Notes under the pieces: model-generated
What the model was told of the DNA's origin: nothing
Seen by the model: the letters and a program-made list of their open reading frames with translations, nothing else
The model's database searches: none
Assembly: GCA_030682575.1 (NCBI GenBank)
Contig: JAUXNX010000026.1
Span: 186,001-250,000 of the forward strand
Origin: Gammaproteobacteria bacterium
GTDB lineage: Bacteria; Pseudomonadota; Gammaproteobacteria; Pseudomonadales; Pseudohongiellaceae
Length of the DNA stretch: 64,000 bases
Reading direction: 5' to 3'
Part shown: piece after piece, positions 9,308 to 17,611 of the stretch
Numbering within the stretch: position 1 is the first letter of the stretch
Layout: each line of letters opens with the position of its first letter
Made by a program: the position numbers and the translations under genes

Positions 9308-9802
9308 CTACCGGTCTCTGCTATTTGTATCCCGCTCAAGACTATCCCGGTCGCGTCGTGAATCCAGCGGATCGCGCCGCTCATCCATGAAGCTCAGCGC
9401 CAGCTTGCGCTGCTCTTCGGTCAGAAGCTCGAAGATCGCAATGGTCTGGGTGTGAGTGGTTTCCTGATACTCAAGACTGGCCTTGCGCAGTTCATCAAAG
9501 GCGAGTGCAATTGCCTCCTTGTTCATGGGCTCCTCCAGAATCAAATCATTGACCTGGCGCTGAGCACGGAAAACGGCTCCTCTCAGTGGTCGCACGACCT
9601 CACCGAATTCACGCAGGCGGGGGCGCAGCGTGGCACGGGTTTCTTCCTCCAGATTGTCCAGAATCCAAGAAAGGTTTGGGGGGATCGGGCGACCTTCAGA
9701 GCGACTCATCACGCGTGCAGTGATGCCGCCCACAACCAGCAGGTTGAAGCCGAGCGATACCACCAGCAGCCAGGTCATGAGTCGTCTTCGGTTGATCGTC
9801 AT
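9308..9802 (-). CDS. Periplasmic metal-sensor-like protein (CnrX/Spy-like fold)
   Basis: A 164-residue protein with one N-terminal membrane anchor (about residues 9-30, MTWLLVVSLGFNLLVVGGI) and a periplasmic helical domain. The domain has long amphipathic helices and the LTEEQRKLALSFMDERR pattern found near the end of Spy/CpxP/CnrX-type proteins. CnrX-like proteins sit in the periplasm, bind metal, and release an ECF sigma factor through the anti-sigma partner. Its start overlaps the previous gene's stop by 4 bases (ATGA), and the ECF sigma gene lies two genes upstream, which supports this role. His and Met residues are few (TTHTQT), so metal binding is not certain. Confidence 0.65.
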   Translation of the reverse strand: MTINRRRLMTWLLVVSLGFNLLVVGGITARVMSRSEGRPIPPNLSWILDNLEEETRATLRPRLREFGEVVRPLRGAVFRAQRQVNDLILEEPMNKEAIALAFDELRKASLEYQETTHTQTIAIFELLTEEQRKLALSFMDERRDPLDSRRDRDSLERDTNSRDR

Positions 9803-10248
9803 TCCAGCGTCTCCGCATAGTCATTCAAAGAGAGAAGATAGAGCTCTTCTTCCCAGGAATTCTGGGTGCCGTCGATACCGAAGGAAAAGTAGTCGGCAAG
9901 ATATATCCCGCATATCAGTGGCAGACAGGCCACCATTGTTGGTCGCCAAACCCAGGCCAGGACGCGACCTGAATGTGGCAACAGCCAGTCCATCAGGCGG
10001 TCGAAAGCATTGCCTGTCGATATGTTCTGAGCCTGATTGATGACATGCTGTTCCAGTGCCGGCAGTGAGACGATTCGGTAGTGATCCAACCACTCGTCAA
10101 GCACTTGATACTCGGCCACCAGAGCCTGGGCTTGGGCGCTTTGTGCCAGGTAGTCACTTGCTGCAGCGCGTTCGTCGGTTGGCCAACGCCCAGGCTGGCT
10201 GCCATAAGCTTCAATAATGGTTGCAAATCGTTCAGGTGAAATTTTCAT
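9799..10248 (-). CDS. Probable anti-sigma factor, single membrane span
   Basis: A 149-residue protein between the ECF sigma gene (2 bases upstream) and the periplasmic sensor gene (4-base overlap). The cytoplasmic N-terminus begins MKISPERFATIIEAYGSQPGRWPTDERAAA. A hydrophobic span at about residues 103-122 (PTMVACLPLICGIYLADYF) is followed by a short acidic tail. This start motif recurs in small proteins encoded next to ECF sigma factors. The layout sigma / single-span protein / periplasmic sensor matches CnrH-CnrY-CnrX-type modules, so it probably binds and inhibits the sigma factor. No zinc-finger HxxxCxxC anti-sigma motif is present. Confidence 0.6.
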   Translation of the reverse strand: MKISPERFATIIEAYGSQPGRWPTDERAAASDYLAQSAQAQALVAEYQVLDEWLDHYRIVSLPALEQHVINQAQNISTGNAFDRLMDWLLPHSGRVLAWVWRPTMVACLPLICGIYLADYFSFGIDGTQNSWEEELYLLSLNDYAETLE

Positions 10249-10250
10249 GG

Positions 10251-10829
10251 TTAGTCCTGAATCCTGTTTATCTCAAGGCTTCTCTCTGTGGAGGAGCTCG
10301 GTTTTGCCAGTAGTTGTGCCTTCAGTCCCCTTCTTGCCCTTGCCAGTATCGACTCCAGAGCATCCACTGAGATATCCATGATCTCGGCAATTTCACGGTT
10401 GGAGAACCCGTGATAATGGTTCAATACCAGAGCGCTGCGCTGACGTTCGGGCAACAATTCCAGCGCCTGCTTGAGTGCCGCAAGCTTGTTGACATTGTCT
10501 GGCATGTCCATGGGTTTATCATCCATGTCGAGTTCATCCATGTACTCACTGGTAACTGCTGATTTGTCTTTACGCAGATAGTCGATGCAAAGATTATGTG
10601 CTATGCGGTGTAACCACGTGGAAACACTCGCTTTTTCGCTCCGCCAACTGTCTGCATGCGTCCACAGTCGCAGGAAGGTCTCTTGGGTAATGTCTTCCGT
10701 GTCCTTGGTGTTACCCAGCATGCGGAACGCGTAGTGACTGATCGACTTCATATGCTTCTTGACGGCGGACTCGTACGCCTGTGCGTCTCCAGTCTGTATT
10801 GCCGTCATCAGCTCTTGGTCGTCTGTCAT
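10251..10829 (-). CDS. ECF (sigma-70 family) RNA polymerase sigma factor
   Basis: A 192-residue group 4 sigma factor. Region 2 covers about residues 20-90, with AFRMLGNTKDTEDITQETFLRLW for core binding and WLHRIAHNLCIDYLRK for -10 recognition. Region 4 covers about 125-185, with LPERQRSALVLNHYHGFSNREIAEIMDISVDALESILARARRGLK as the helix-turn-helix for the -35 element. It is the first gene of a three-gene minus-strand operon. It probably drives genes for envelope or metal stress under control of the two downstream membrane proteins. An autoregulated promoter would be expected upstream of 10829, but I could not define one. Confidence 0.92.
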   Translation of the reverse strand: MTDDQELMTAIQTGDAQAYESAVKKHMKSISHYAFRMLGNTKDTEDITQETFLRLWTHADSWRSEKASVSTWLHRIAHNLCIDYLRKDKSAVTSEYMDELDMDDKPMDMPDNVNKLAALKQALELLPERQRSALVLNHYHGFSNREIAEIMDISVDALESILARARRGLKAQLLAKPSSSTERSLEINRIQD

Positions 10830-11040
10830 TTTCAGATCGGTGCTCCGGAGATCTGTTGCCAGGGTATCGTTGCCAAAATATCAGTAAAGCGCTGGCATTC
10901 GTAGAGATCTCACCCGTTCTGCTTATTCTGCTGCATTCAGCATCTAAAGTAACCGTTCGATGATCTATACGCAGTCTGTGCTGAAATCCGTCGGGATTCG
11001 CAAAGGGAACGGCTGCAACAGGTCAGACAGGGGAAATGCA

Positions 11041-11072
11041 AAGCGCCCCGGCGATTACTCGACGAGGCGCTT
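11041..11072 (-). terminator. Probable terminator of the secreted PE-repeat protein gene
   Basis: AAGCGCC at 11041-11047 pairs with GGCGCTT at 11066-11072 around an 18-base loop. Read on the minus strand, the stem is followed by T-rich sequence (TTTGCATTT). It lies 34 bases past the stop at 11106. Confidence 0.5.
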
Positions 11073-11105
11073 GTAACCAGCAGTATTGCTGCTGTCAAAG
11101 CCGGA

Positions 11106-12119
11106 TCAGTTGACTACTCCGGCAGGGCAAACCACTGCGTGTGCCACAATATCCAGAATCGGATCGATTTGGTTATAAAGTGGCAGGACCACCACTGGTG
11201 CACCACCACCCTGCATCGAGGTGCCATACTGGAGAGGGGACACGTTCACGAAGCTGCCAACAGCTCCTGCATACGCATTAACGCTGTGGAATCCATTCAT
11301 CACACTGTCAAGTGAGTAGTAAAGCTCCAGGGTACCATTGCCTGGCAACCAGCCCGTGACGCGACCAACTACCTGATTGCTTCCATTGACCAAGGGCGCA
11401 ACGTAGCCGCGATATGCCGCGTGCAGCGTGTAGATCCAGCCAGTGCTGTTGTCAGTGACACCAACCGGGCTGAATGCAGTCTGTCCCTGACCGAATACGT
11501 TGTAGCAACCCGCCGGGTAGGTCACAACTGGGGGATTTTCCGGCTCTTCCGGCTCTTCTGGCTCTTCCGGATCAGGATCTTGTCCACCGCCGCAGAAATC
11601 GTTGTTGAACGAGAAAACACGGGCCCAACTACCACCTACGCTTAGCTGCGTTGCGCCAGCCCACGCTGACTCTGTGCCGCTGCCTTTCTTGCCACTGGAA
11701 GACGACGTTTGGGCTACGACGCCGTGCGCGGCAACGAAGATTTCTGCTTCACAGAAAGTATCGGCGTTGACATTAAGGGCGCTAACGGGAACGGTGAAGC
11801 TATAGTGAGTGAGGCTGCCAAGGCCTGAAGCGCTTTGTGGGAAACGGCCTATCTGCGGATTGCCCTTTTTGTTCTGGGGCATGCTGCTCATGCTGTCACC
11901 AATCCAGGCGTGTGCCTCGGATAAGGTCCACCCGCCTTCAAGCAGGTAGTCAATGATAACTTTGTCGGCGTCTACGGTGACACACACCTGGCCTGCCACA
12001 ATTGTCTGGCCTGCGTAGAACAGATCACATGATGGGTCATCAGACTGTGCAAACGCGGGGCTTCCCGAGAACAAGCTCAGGAGCAGGAACAGCGCTGCCA
12101 GCGGTTTCGCGAATTTCAT
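11106..12119 (-). CDS. Secreted two-domain protein with a Pro-Glu hinge, unknown function
   Basis: A 337-residue protein with a clear signal peptide (residues 1-24, cut after AFA). Domain one (about 28-172) contains CDLFYAGQTIVAGQVCVTVDAD and ends near FNNDFCGGG, with internal cysteines. A hinge at about 177-196 consists of repeated Pro-Glu units (DPDPEEPEEPEEPENPP). Domain two (about 200-337) contains PAGCYNVFGQGQTAF and ends VVCPAGVVN. The two parts look like beta-rich secreted domains, and the charged hinge is a typical flexible spacer. No enzyme motif was recognised. It is a single-gene unit with its own hairpin. Cell-surface or extracellular location is inferred from the signal peptide only. 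Confidence 0.65.
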   Translation of the reverse strand: MKFAKPLAALFLLLSLFSGSPAFAQSDDPSCDLFYAGQTIVAGQVCVTVDADKVIIDYLLEGGWTLSEAHAWIGDSMSSMPQNKKGNPQIGRFPQSASGLGSLTHYSFTVPVSALNVNADTFCEAEIFVAAHGVVAQTSSSSGKKGSGTESAWAGATQLSVGGSWARVFSFNNDFCGGGQDPDPEEPEEPEEPENPPVVTYPAGCYNVFGQGQTAFSPVGVTDNSTGWIYTLHAAYRGYVAPLVNGSNQVVGRVTGWLPGNGTLELYYSLDSVMNGFHSVNAYAGAVGSFVNVSPLQYGTSMQGGGAPVVVLPLYNQIDPILDIVAHAVVCPAGVVN

Positions 12120-12433
12120 ATACCTACCTCAATTCCAGAGAATTTGGTGTTGCTTGGTCAAACGCAAGTCCTCATGGTCCGTGCAAGGACTCGAAACGAC
12201 AGTTCATCCATGATCCGAGTTGAGTCATTCTACTCCTCGCGGCGGGGTGAACCATCACTAACTGTGGTAAAAACGGGGTAATTTAACCCTCATCGACAAG
12301 GTTTTCGCCCAGTTCTGTGAGGCCTGTCACAGATACTTCCATATCAATACTGGCCAGTGATTAACCAACCAGCATTCTGTGTTTCGCAGCACAGTCTATC
12401 GGCCTGAAAGGTCGATACTTGAGCCCTGATCTC
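12120..12433. other. Intergenic region, no gene seen
   Basis: 314 bases upstream of the secreted-protein gene and downstream of the peroxiredoxin gene, both minus strand. Stop codons interrupt all frames without a credible start plus ribosome site. It should hold the promoter and leader of the gene starting at 12119, but no convincing -35/-10 pair was found by eye. Confidence 0.5.
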
Positions 12434-13036
12434 CTAAAGTTTGTCTGCGTGCTGGCTCAAGTATGACGCCACGCCTGCAGGTGTCGCGTTCATACCCTTG
12501 TCGCCCCTGGTCCAGCCTGCAGGGCAGACTTCGCCGTGTTCTTCATGAAATTGCAGTGCATCGACAAGGCGGATCAGTTCGTCGATGTTGCGGCCCAGCG
12601 GCAGGTCGTTGACGATCTGTGAGCGCACCATGCCCGCCGTGTCGATCAGGAAGGCGCCACGGAACGCCATGCCACCTGCAGACTCGACGTCGTAGGCACG
12701 GCAGATAGCGTGATTCATGTCGGCAGCGAGCGTATAGCCCAGCTGCCCGATGCCACCCGCGTTTACAGGGGTGTTGCGCCAGGCGTTGTGGGTGAAGTGG
12801 GAGTCGATGGACACACCGATCACTTCCACATTGCGAGCCTTGAAGTCAGCGATGCGCTTGTCCAGCGCGATCAGCTCTGATGGGCAGACGAAGGTGAAAT
12901 CCAGCGGATAAAAGAACACCAGCCCGTACTTTCCTTTGATGGCCGAGGAGAGGCTGAAACTATCTACTATTTCGCCAGTTGCCAGTACAGCGGGAACATT
13001 GAAATCAGGGGCTTGCTTGCCTACCAGTACACTCAT
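12434..13036 (-). CDS. 2-Cys peroxiredoxin (AhpC/Prx1 type)
   Basis: A 200-residue thiol peroxidase that reduces H2O2 and organic peroxides. The peroxidatic Cys51 lies in FYPLDFTFVCPSE, the resolving Cys171 in GEVCPAGW, and conserved Arg126 in FRGAFLID. All three are present and the length is typical of the AhpC/Prx1 group. The tail ends SQHADKL without the YF motif that makes eukaryotic enzymes sensitive to over-oxidation, suggesting a robust enzyme. Two similar bacterial lineages (AhpC and the thioredoxin-dependent Prx) cannot be separated here because no ahpF is adjacent. The start ATG at 13036 follows AGGAAGT. Confidence 0.93.
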   Translation of the reverse strand: MSVLVGKQAPDFNVPAVLATGEIVDSFSLSSAIKGKYGLVFFYPLDFTFVCPSELIALDKRIADFKARNVEVIGVSIDSHFTHNAWRNTPVNAGGIGQLGYTLAADMNHAICRAYDVESAGGMAFRGAFLIDTAGMVRSQIVNDLPLGRNIDELIRLVDALQFHEEHGEVCPAGWTRGDKGMNATPAGVASYLSQHADKL

Positions 13037-13148
13037 GACTACTTCCTGTTACTTGGGGTTGTTGAATTGCCTTGTTGAAAAAACGCAACCCCGGTAGGTG
13101 GGGACTAAAACTCCCAGTGCAAGCCCTCATTGCAGATTATTTTCCGGA

Positions 13149-13772
13149 TTACAGATCCCTGGCGCGGCGACGAGCCTCGCGATAAGCATTATCCACTGCA
13201 CGTTCGTGACCACGCTCCAGTTCTGGATAAAGTGCCATCGCAGCCGCCAGCGCCTTTTCGTAGTCCGCTTCGCCATTGAACCGGGAATGCATATAGACGG
13301 ACAGGTCGGCAAGGCTGTCGAACGAGGTGTCAGTATTCTCGCGGATGAAATCCCAGCCACCGATAGCGATGACAGCGCCCGTTTCCTTCGCCTTGCTCTT
13401 CGCTGCGCCGGCGAGAAATCCGCCCAGCGGCACTCGACTGGCCAGTGAATTTATGGCGCCATCCGCTGCGCGTCCGCCCACTTCAGCACCCACCTGTGCG
13501 TTCAGGGCTTTGTCTGCCCAGGCGGTCAGGTAGCCACTCTGGTCATATGGGAAGAAGAACTCCCCGGTATTGCCTTCTATGGGTTCCGGGATTTCCAGTT
13601 CGATGGTGCCTGCGTTGAGCAGGTCCTGCACGTCTTGATACTTGTTGGCGATCTGAGTGATCTGGCCGAGGATAACCTGAGCCTTGATTATGCCGCCCAT
13701 GTCTGCGGCTTGTACTGTCACTGAGCCGAGCAGGCAGAATCCCGCCAGCAGGCCTATCGTTGTTTTTCTCAT
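13149..13772 (-). CDS. Secreted alanine-rich protein, unknown function
   Basis: A 207-residue protein with a signal peptide (MRKTTIGLLAGFCLLGSVTVQAA). The mature part is helical. One segment, VPLGGFLAGAAKSKAKETGAVIAIGGWDFIRENTD (about residues 113-147), is Gly/Ala rich. The C-terminal helix has tandem charged residues (ELERGHERAVDNAYREARRRARDL). It lies 112 bases upstream of the peroxiredoxin gene on the same strand and could be co-transcribed with it. No known family was recognised; the Gly-rich segment might insert in or lie on a membrane, but that is speculation. Confidence 0.6.
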   Translation of the reverse strand: MRKTTIGLLAGFCLLGSVTVQAADMGGIIKAQVILGQITQIANKYQDVQDLLNAGTIELEIPEPIEGNTGEFFFPYDQSGYLTAWADKALNAQVGAEVGGRAADGAINSLASRVPLGGFLAGAAKSKAKETGAVIAIGGWDFIRENTDTSFDSLADLSVYMHSRFNGEADYEKALAAAMALYPELERGHERAVDNAYREARRRARDL

Positions 13773-13857
13773 GGTGATATTTCCGTCAGAAGGTGAATGA
13801 TTGAATTGCCGGGTGCTGCTGACGGCAAGTCTAATCCTGATGGAATGGTGGAATCGT

Positions 13858-13873
13858 CCCCCTGAAAAGGGGG
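13858..13873. other. Short perfect hairpin with GAAA tetraloop between two minus-strand genes
   Basis: CCCCCT and AGGGGG pair exactly around GAAA. The element lies 40 bases beyond the mscS stop (13914) and upstream of the gene starting at 13772. It could end mscS transcription or protect the 3' end, but lacks a U-run. Confidence 0.4.
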
Positions 13874-13913
13874 AGCGGTTGTGGGGACGGACCCAGCCCG
13901 CGACGAACTGGAA

Positions 13914-14735
13914 TTACCCCTGCAGCATCCGCACCTCGCGCTGCGGGAAGGGAATCTCGATGCCGGCGAGCCGCAAAGCGTCGTGGATGGCCATATTGGC
14001 AATGTAATGGGTTTCATAACGCACTTCGGTCCTGGCCCAGAAGCGGATGCCGAGATTGATGCTGCTATCCCCAAACACTTCGATACCAACCTGTGGCTTG
14101 CGTCGTTTGCTGATGCCCGCAACACCTTCGAGCGCCTTGAGTATGGCTGTGATTGCCACTCTGGGATCGGATTTGTAGGCGATGCCAACGGTCAGCTCCA
14201 CGATGCTGTCGGCCTGCGAGTTATGAATGATCTCGCCCACGATATGCTTGTTGGGAACGGTGATGTTGACTTCGTCCTCGTCGGTGAGGATGGTGTAGGC
14301 AAGATGCACCTCTTTCACAACTCCGCTGACGCCCTGCACGGAAATGGTGTCACCTACCACGAAGGGTCTGGCCAGGATAATGTTCAGTCCGGCACCATAG
14401 TTGGACAGGAGCCCCTGCATGGCGAGACCTGCGCCGAGAGAAACGGCACCGATGGCGGCGACAAATGGAGTAATGCTGATCCCCAGATTGCTCAGCGCGA
14501 TGATCCCGATCATGACAATGATGATCAGGCGAACCGTATTGGCGATGAAACTGCTCAGCGTAACGTCGAGTTTTTTCTTCAGGCACAGGCGTAACACAAG
14601 ATTGCTGATTCGGCGTGCGACGACAATCCCGATAACGAAGATGATGATCGCGCCGATGATCTGAAAACTGTAATTCACCAGAAAGGTAATCACCAGGTTG
14701 TAAACCTCGGTGAATTGTTCGAGTTCTTGTTCCAT
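13914..14735 (-). CDS. mscS: Small-conductance mechanosensitive channel MscS
   Basis: A 273-residue inner-membrane channel that opens under membrane tension to release solutes in hypo-osmotic shock. Three membrane segments lie in the first 125 residues. The pore helix TM3 has the Gly/Ala packing pattern AAIGAVSLGAGLAMQGLLSNYGAGLNIILARPF (about 92-124). The beta domain carries GDTISVQGVSGVVKEVHL and NITVPNKHIVGEIIHN. The C-terminal alpha/beta domain has SSINLGIRFWA and ends PFPQREVRML, as in E. coli MscS. The frame stays open far upstream, but the family start is MEQELEQF at 14735. It is transcribed away from the first ABC operon. Confidence 0.92.
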   Translation of the reverse strand: MEQELEQFTEVYNLVITFLVNYSFQIIGAIIIFVIGIVVARRISNLVLRLCLKKKLDVTLSSFIANTVRLIIIVMIGIIALSNLGISITPFVAAIGAVSLGAGLAMQGLLSNYGAGLNIILARPFVVGDTISVQGVSGVVKEVHLAYTILTDEDEVNITVPNKHIVGEIIHNSQADSIVELTVGIAYKSDPRVAITAILKALEGVAGISKRRKPQVGIEVFGDSSINLGIRFWARTEVRYETHYIANMAIHDALRLAGIEIPFPQREVRMLQG

Positions 14736-14966
14736 GTAGCAGTTCCTTTTGTGCCGGACACCGATGACGCAGAGAGTTCTATGTTCTCTGACATTTGCAT
14801 TGATCGCAGGAAGAGAGATGCCTGCGAATTCCTGCAGTTCGGCATTGTGCCATCGAAAGCGAGGTACGGGGAGAGTGCGACAGCAGAGCAGCGATCTACT
14901 TCTATCGACTCCGTCCGTACCGCTGGGGTATTCTTCGGGCGACATCGGTCTCAAAGAACACTCACA

Positions 14967-16673
14967 ATGAAGTCTCCGATCACCACCGACGACCATTTCA
15001 CACGCTCTGCCGGACGGGAGTTGGCGCGCTATGCGTTGATCGCCGTGACAGTGCTGGTGATGCTGATGTATTTCCTCAACTTTGTTGCGGGCCTGACCAG
15101 CAGTGGAGCAGGGGGCGTTGCCGGGGCGGTGGATGTTGAGAACAACGAGATCAGTATCTATCTGCGCGAAGAGCCACCACAGATGAACAGTATGCTGTCC
15201 AGTGATGTGATCAGCGGGACAGTGCTGGGGCATGTCATGGAAGGTCTGCTGCGTTATGACGACAACAGTCAAATCGTTGCCGGTCTTGCCGAACGCTGGG
15301 AGATCCAAGGCACCCGCGCTACCTTCTGGATACGCGAGAATGCCCGCTGGAGCAATGGTGATCCCGTCACCGCCCATGATTTCGAGTTCGCCTGGAAGAC
15401 CGCGCTCGCTCCCATCACTGCCTCTCAGTACGCCTTCATCTTCTATCCAATCAAGAATGCCGAGGCGGCCAATACCGGCCAGATGCCGTTGGAGTCTGTT
15501 GGCGTTCGCGCCCTGAACGATCGGACACTGGAGGTGGAGCTTGAGCAGCCGGTTGCCTATTTCGACAAGTTGGTGGCTTTTCCTACTTATCTCCCTGTGC
15601 AGGAAGCCTTCTTCAATGCCACCAATGGCCGCTATGGTGCAGATGCAGATGAGATGCTGTATACCGGCCCGTTCTACATTTCCAGCTGGGTGCATGGCGC
15701 CAGCATGCGCATGGAGAAGAATCCTTACTACTGGGATGCCAACCGCATCCGCATCGATGCTCTCAACGTTGCCTACATCACCTCCGACTCGAATACTCTG
15801 CTCAATCTCTTCAAGGATGGCCGCATTGCTCAGGTGGATCTCACGGCCGAGATGCTGGAGGGGGCCATGCAGCAGAAGTGGCACCTGGATCGCTTCATGG
15901 ATGGCAGTGTATTTTTCATGGACTTCAACCATCGGGATAATCGACTGACCCGTAATCTGAATCTGCGCAAAGCCATGTTCCTCGCGCAAGACGGCAATGA
16001 GTTGGTGAACAGCGTTATCAAATTGCCTGGGTATTTGCCTGCCAAGAGTCTGTTTCCCGTTTGGTTGCAGGGAATGGAGAAAACCTTCAGGGAGGAGTAT
16101 CCAGCGCCTGAATCTCCTTACAATGTCGCTCTGGCCAAGGAGTATCTGGAGCAGGCGAAACGGGAGCTGGGGCTGAGTGAGATTCCACCTCTTGTCCTGC
16201 TTGCCGACACGTCCCCAGTGGCAACGATTTCAAGCCAGTACTATCAGGCAGTGTTCAGAAAGAATCTGGGGCTCAACATCATCATAGATGCGCAGACATT
16301 CCAACAACGCATTGCCAAAATGAATGCGGGGGACTTCGATATCGTGCTGGCAGGTTGGGGGCCGGACTATAACGATCCGCTGACCTTCGCTGATCTCTAC
16401 GCATCCTGGAATCTCAACAATCGTGGCAACTACAGGAGCACAGTATTGGACGAGCAGGTTCGCATCGCCCAGACATCCACCGACACGAAGACCCGCATGG
16501 ACGCCTTCGGTGAAATACAGCGTATCCTCCACGAGGACGTAGTCTACATAGGCAACTACGAGCGTGGCCGCGTCTACGCCACGCATCCGCAGGTCAAGGG
16601 TGTATTGCGTCGCGTGATTGGCGCGGAGTTTGATTACACCGGCGCGTATATCGACAACACGGGAACTCCATAA
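14967..16673 (+). CDS. Peptide ABC transporter substrate-binding protein, membrane anchored (operon 1)
   Basis: A 568-residue family 5 solute-binding protein (OppA/DppA type). Residues 22-42 form an uncleaved-looking membrane anchor (ALIAVTVLVMLMYFLNFVAGL) instead of a lipoprotein signal. Family features are ISIYLREEPPQMNSMLSSDVISG near the mature start, GLAERWEIQGTRATFWIRENARWSNGDPVTAHDFEFAWK (about 97-140) and FDIVLAGWGPDYNDPLTFADLY (about 455-476), which lines the peptide site. The ATG at 14967 was chosen because upstream frame sequence overlaps the mscS start region. It is the first gene of a five-gene operon (SBP, two permeases, two ATPases), with a 5-base gap to the next gene. The ligand is probably an oligopeptide; exact specificity is unknown. 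Confidence 0.9.
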   Translation: MKSPITTDDHFTRSAGRELARYALIAVTVLVMLMYFLNFVAGLTSSGAGGVAGAVDVENNEISIYLREEPPQMNSMLSSDVISGTVLGHVMEGLLRYDDNSQIVAGLAERWEIQGTRATFWIRENARWSNGDPVTAHDFEFAWKTALAPITASQYAFIFYPIKNAEAANTGQMPLESVGVRALNDRTLEVELEQPVAYFDKLVAFPTYLPVQEAFFNATNGRYGADADEMLYTGPFYISSWVHGASMRMEKNPYYWDANRIRIDALNVAYITSDSNTLLNLFKDGRIAQVDLTAEMLEGAMQQKWHLDRFMDGSVFFMDFNHRDNRLTRNLNLRKAMFLAQDGNELVNSVIKLPGYLPAKSLFPVWLQGMEKTFREEYPAPESPYNVALAKEYLEQAKRELGLSEIPPLVLLADTSPVATISSQYYQAVFRKNLGLNIIIDAQTFQQRIAKMNAGDFDIVLAGWGPDYNDPLTFADLYASWNLNNRGNYRSTVLDEQVRIAQTSTDTKTRMDAFGEIQRILHEDVVYIGNYERGRVYATHPQVKGVLRRVIGAEFDYTGAYIDNTGTP

Positions 16674-16678
16674 CTCCA

Positions 16679-17611
16679 ATGTGGCAGTACACACTCAAAC
16701 GTCTCTTGCAGGGAGTTATCACGGTCTGGTTCATCGCCACTGCGACCTTCCTGGCCATGCATAACGTGCCCGGTGATCCTCTTTCCGGGGAGCGTGCCAT
16801 GAGCGCGTCCATTCGCGCCAATCTGGAAGCGCGCTACGGTCTCGACAAATCGCTCACCCAGCAGTATTTCATTTATATCGGTAATTTCCTCAAGGGTGAC
16901 TTTGGCGTGTCATTCGCGCAGGAAAATCGCCAGGTCAATGACATCATTCGCGAACATTTTCCTGTCTCCGCAACGCTCGGTATCCTCGCGGTGATCTTCG
17001 CTGCCCTCGGTGGCGTGTTGTGGGGAGCGCTCACTGCGCTGTATCGCAATCGGCTGCCCGACACCATCATCATGTTCCTGGTCATTCTTGGTATATCTGT
17101 TCCGAGTTTTGTATTCGCTGCATTGGGGCAACTGACACTGGTGAATCTGAACGCGTTTTTCGGTGTCTCGTTTCTGCCTGTGGCGGGCTGGGGTACCGTG
17201 AGTCACATGTTATTGCCCGCACTGGTCCTGGGCATGGGGACGATGGCTTATCTCACCCGACTCATGCGTTCGTCGATGCTCGAGATCATTCACTCCGACT
17301 ACGTTCGTACCGCCAAGGCCAAGGGTCTGCCTCCGGCCAGAATCTTCACCCGCCACCAATTGCGCAACGCTATCCTCCCTGTCATTACCGTACTTGGCCC
17401 TGCGATAGCTGCGATTACCACGGGCGGTTTCGTGGTGGAGCTGGTGTTCGCGATCCCCGGACTGGGCCGCTACTTTGTGCAGGCGGTACAGCAGCTTGAC
17501 TACACCGTGATAATGGGCACGACGGTTTTCTATGGTGCATTTCTCGTGTTCATGGTGATCGTGGTGGATCTGCTGTACGGCTGGATTGATCCGAGGGTGC
17601 GGCTGCAATGA
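16679..17611 (+). CDS. Peptide ABC transporter permease, DppB/OppB type (operon 1)
   Basis: A 310-residue integral membrane permease with about six spans. It begins MWQYTLKRLLQGVITVWFIATATFLAMHNVPGDP, the typical OppB/DppB start. The EAA loop that docks the ATPase reads DYVRTAKAKGLPPARIFTRHQLRNAILPVIT (about residues 203-234). It ends in DLLYGWIDPRVRLQ, also standard. The stop overlaps the start of the next permease by four bases (ATGA), so the two are translationally coupled. It forms the pore with the DppC-type partner at 17608. Confidence 0.94.
   Translation: MWQYTLKRLLQGVITVWFIATATFLAMHNVPGDPLSGERAMSASIRANLEARYGLDKSLTQQYFIYIGNFLKGDFGVSFAQENRQVNDIIREHFPVSATLGILAVIFAALGGVLWGALTALYRNRLPDTIIMFLVILGISVPSFVFAALGQLTLVNLNAFFGVSFLPVAGWGTVSHMLLPALVLGMGTMAYLTRLMRSSMLEIIHSDYVRTAKAKGLPPARIFTRHQLRNAILPVITVLGPAIAAITTGGFVVELVFAIPGLGRYFVQAVQQLDYTVIMGTTVFYGAFLVFMVIVVDLLYGWIDPRVRLQ

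Noticed and set aside
13914-15989. A 691-codon open frame on the minus strand covering mscS and the opposite strand of the first binding-protein gene
   Set aside because: Only the part after 14735 matches MscS; the upstream part is the antisense of a well-supported gene and has no family pattern.
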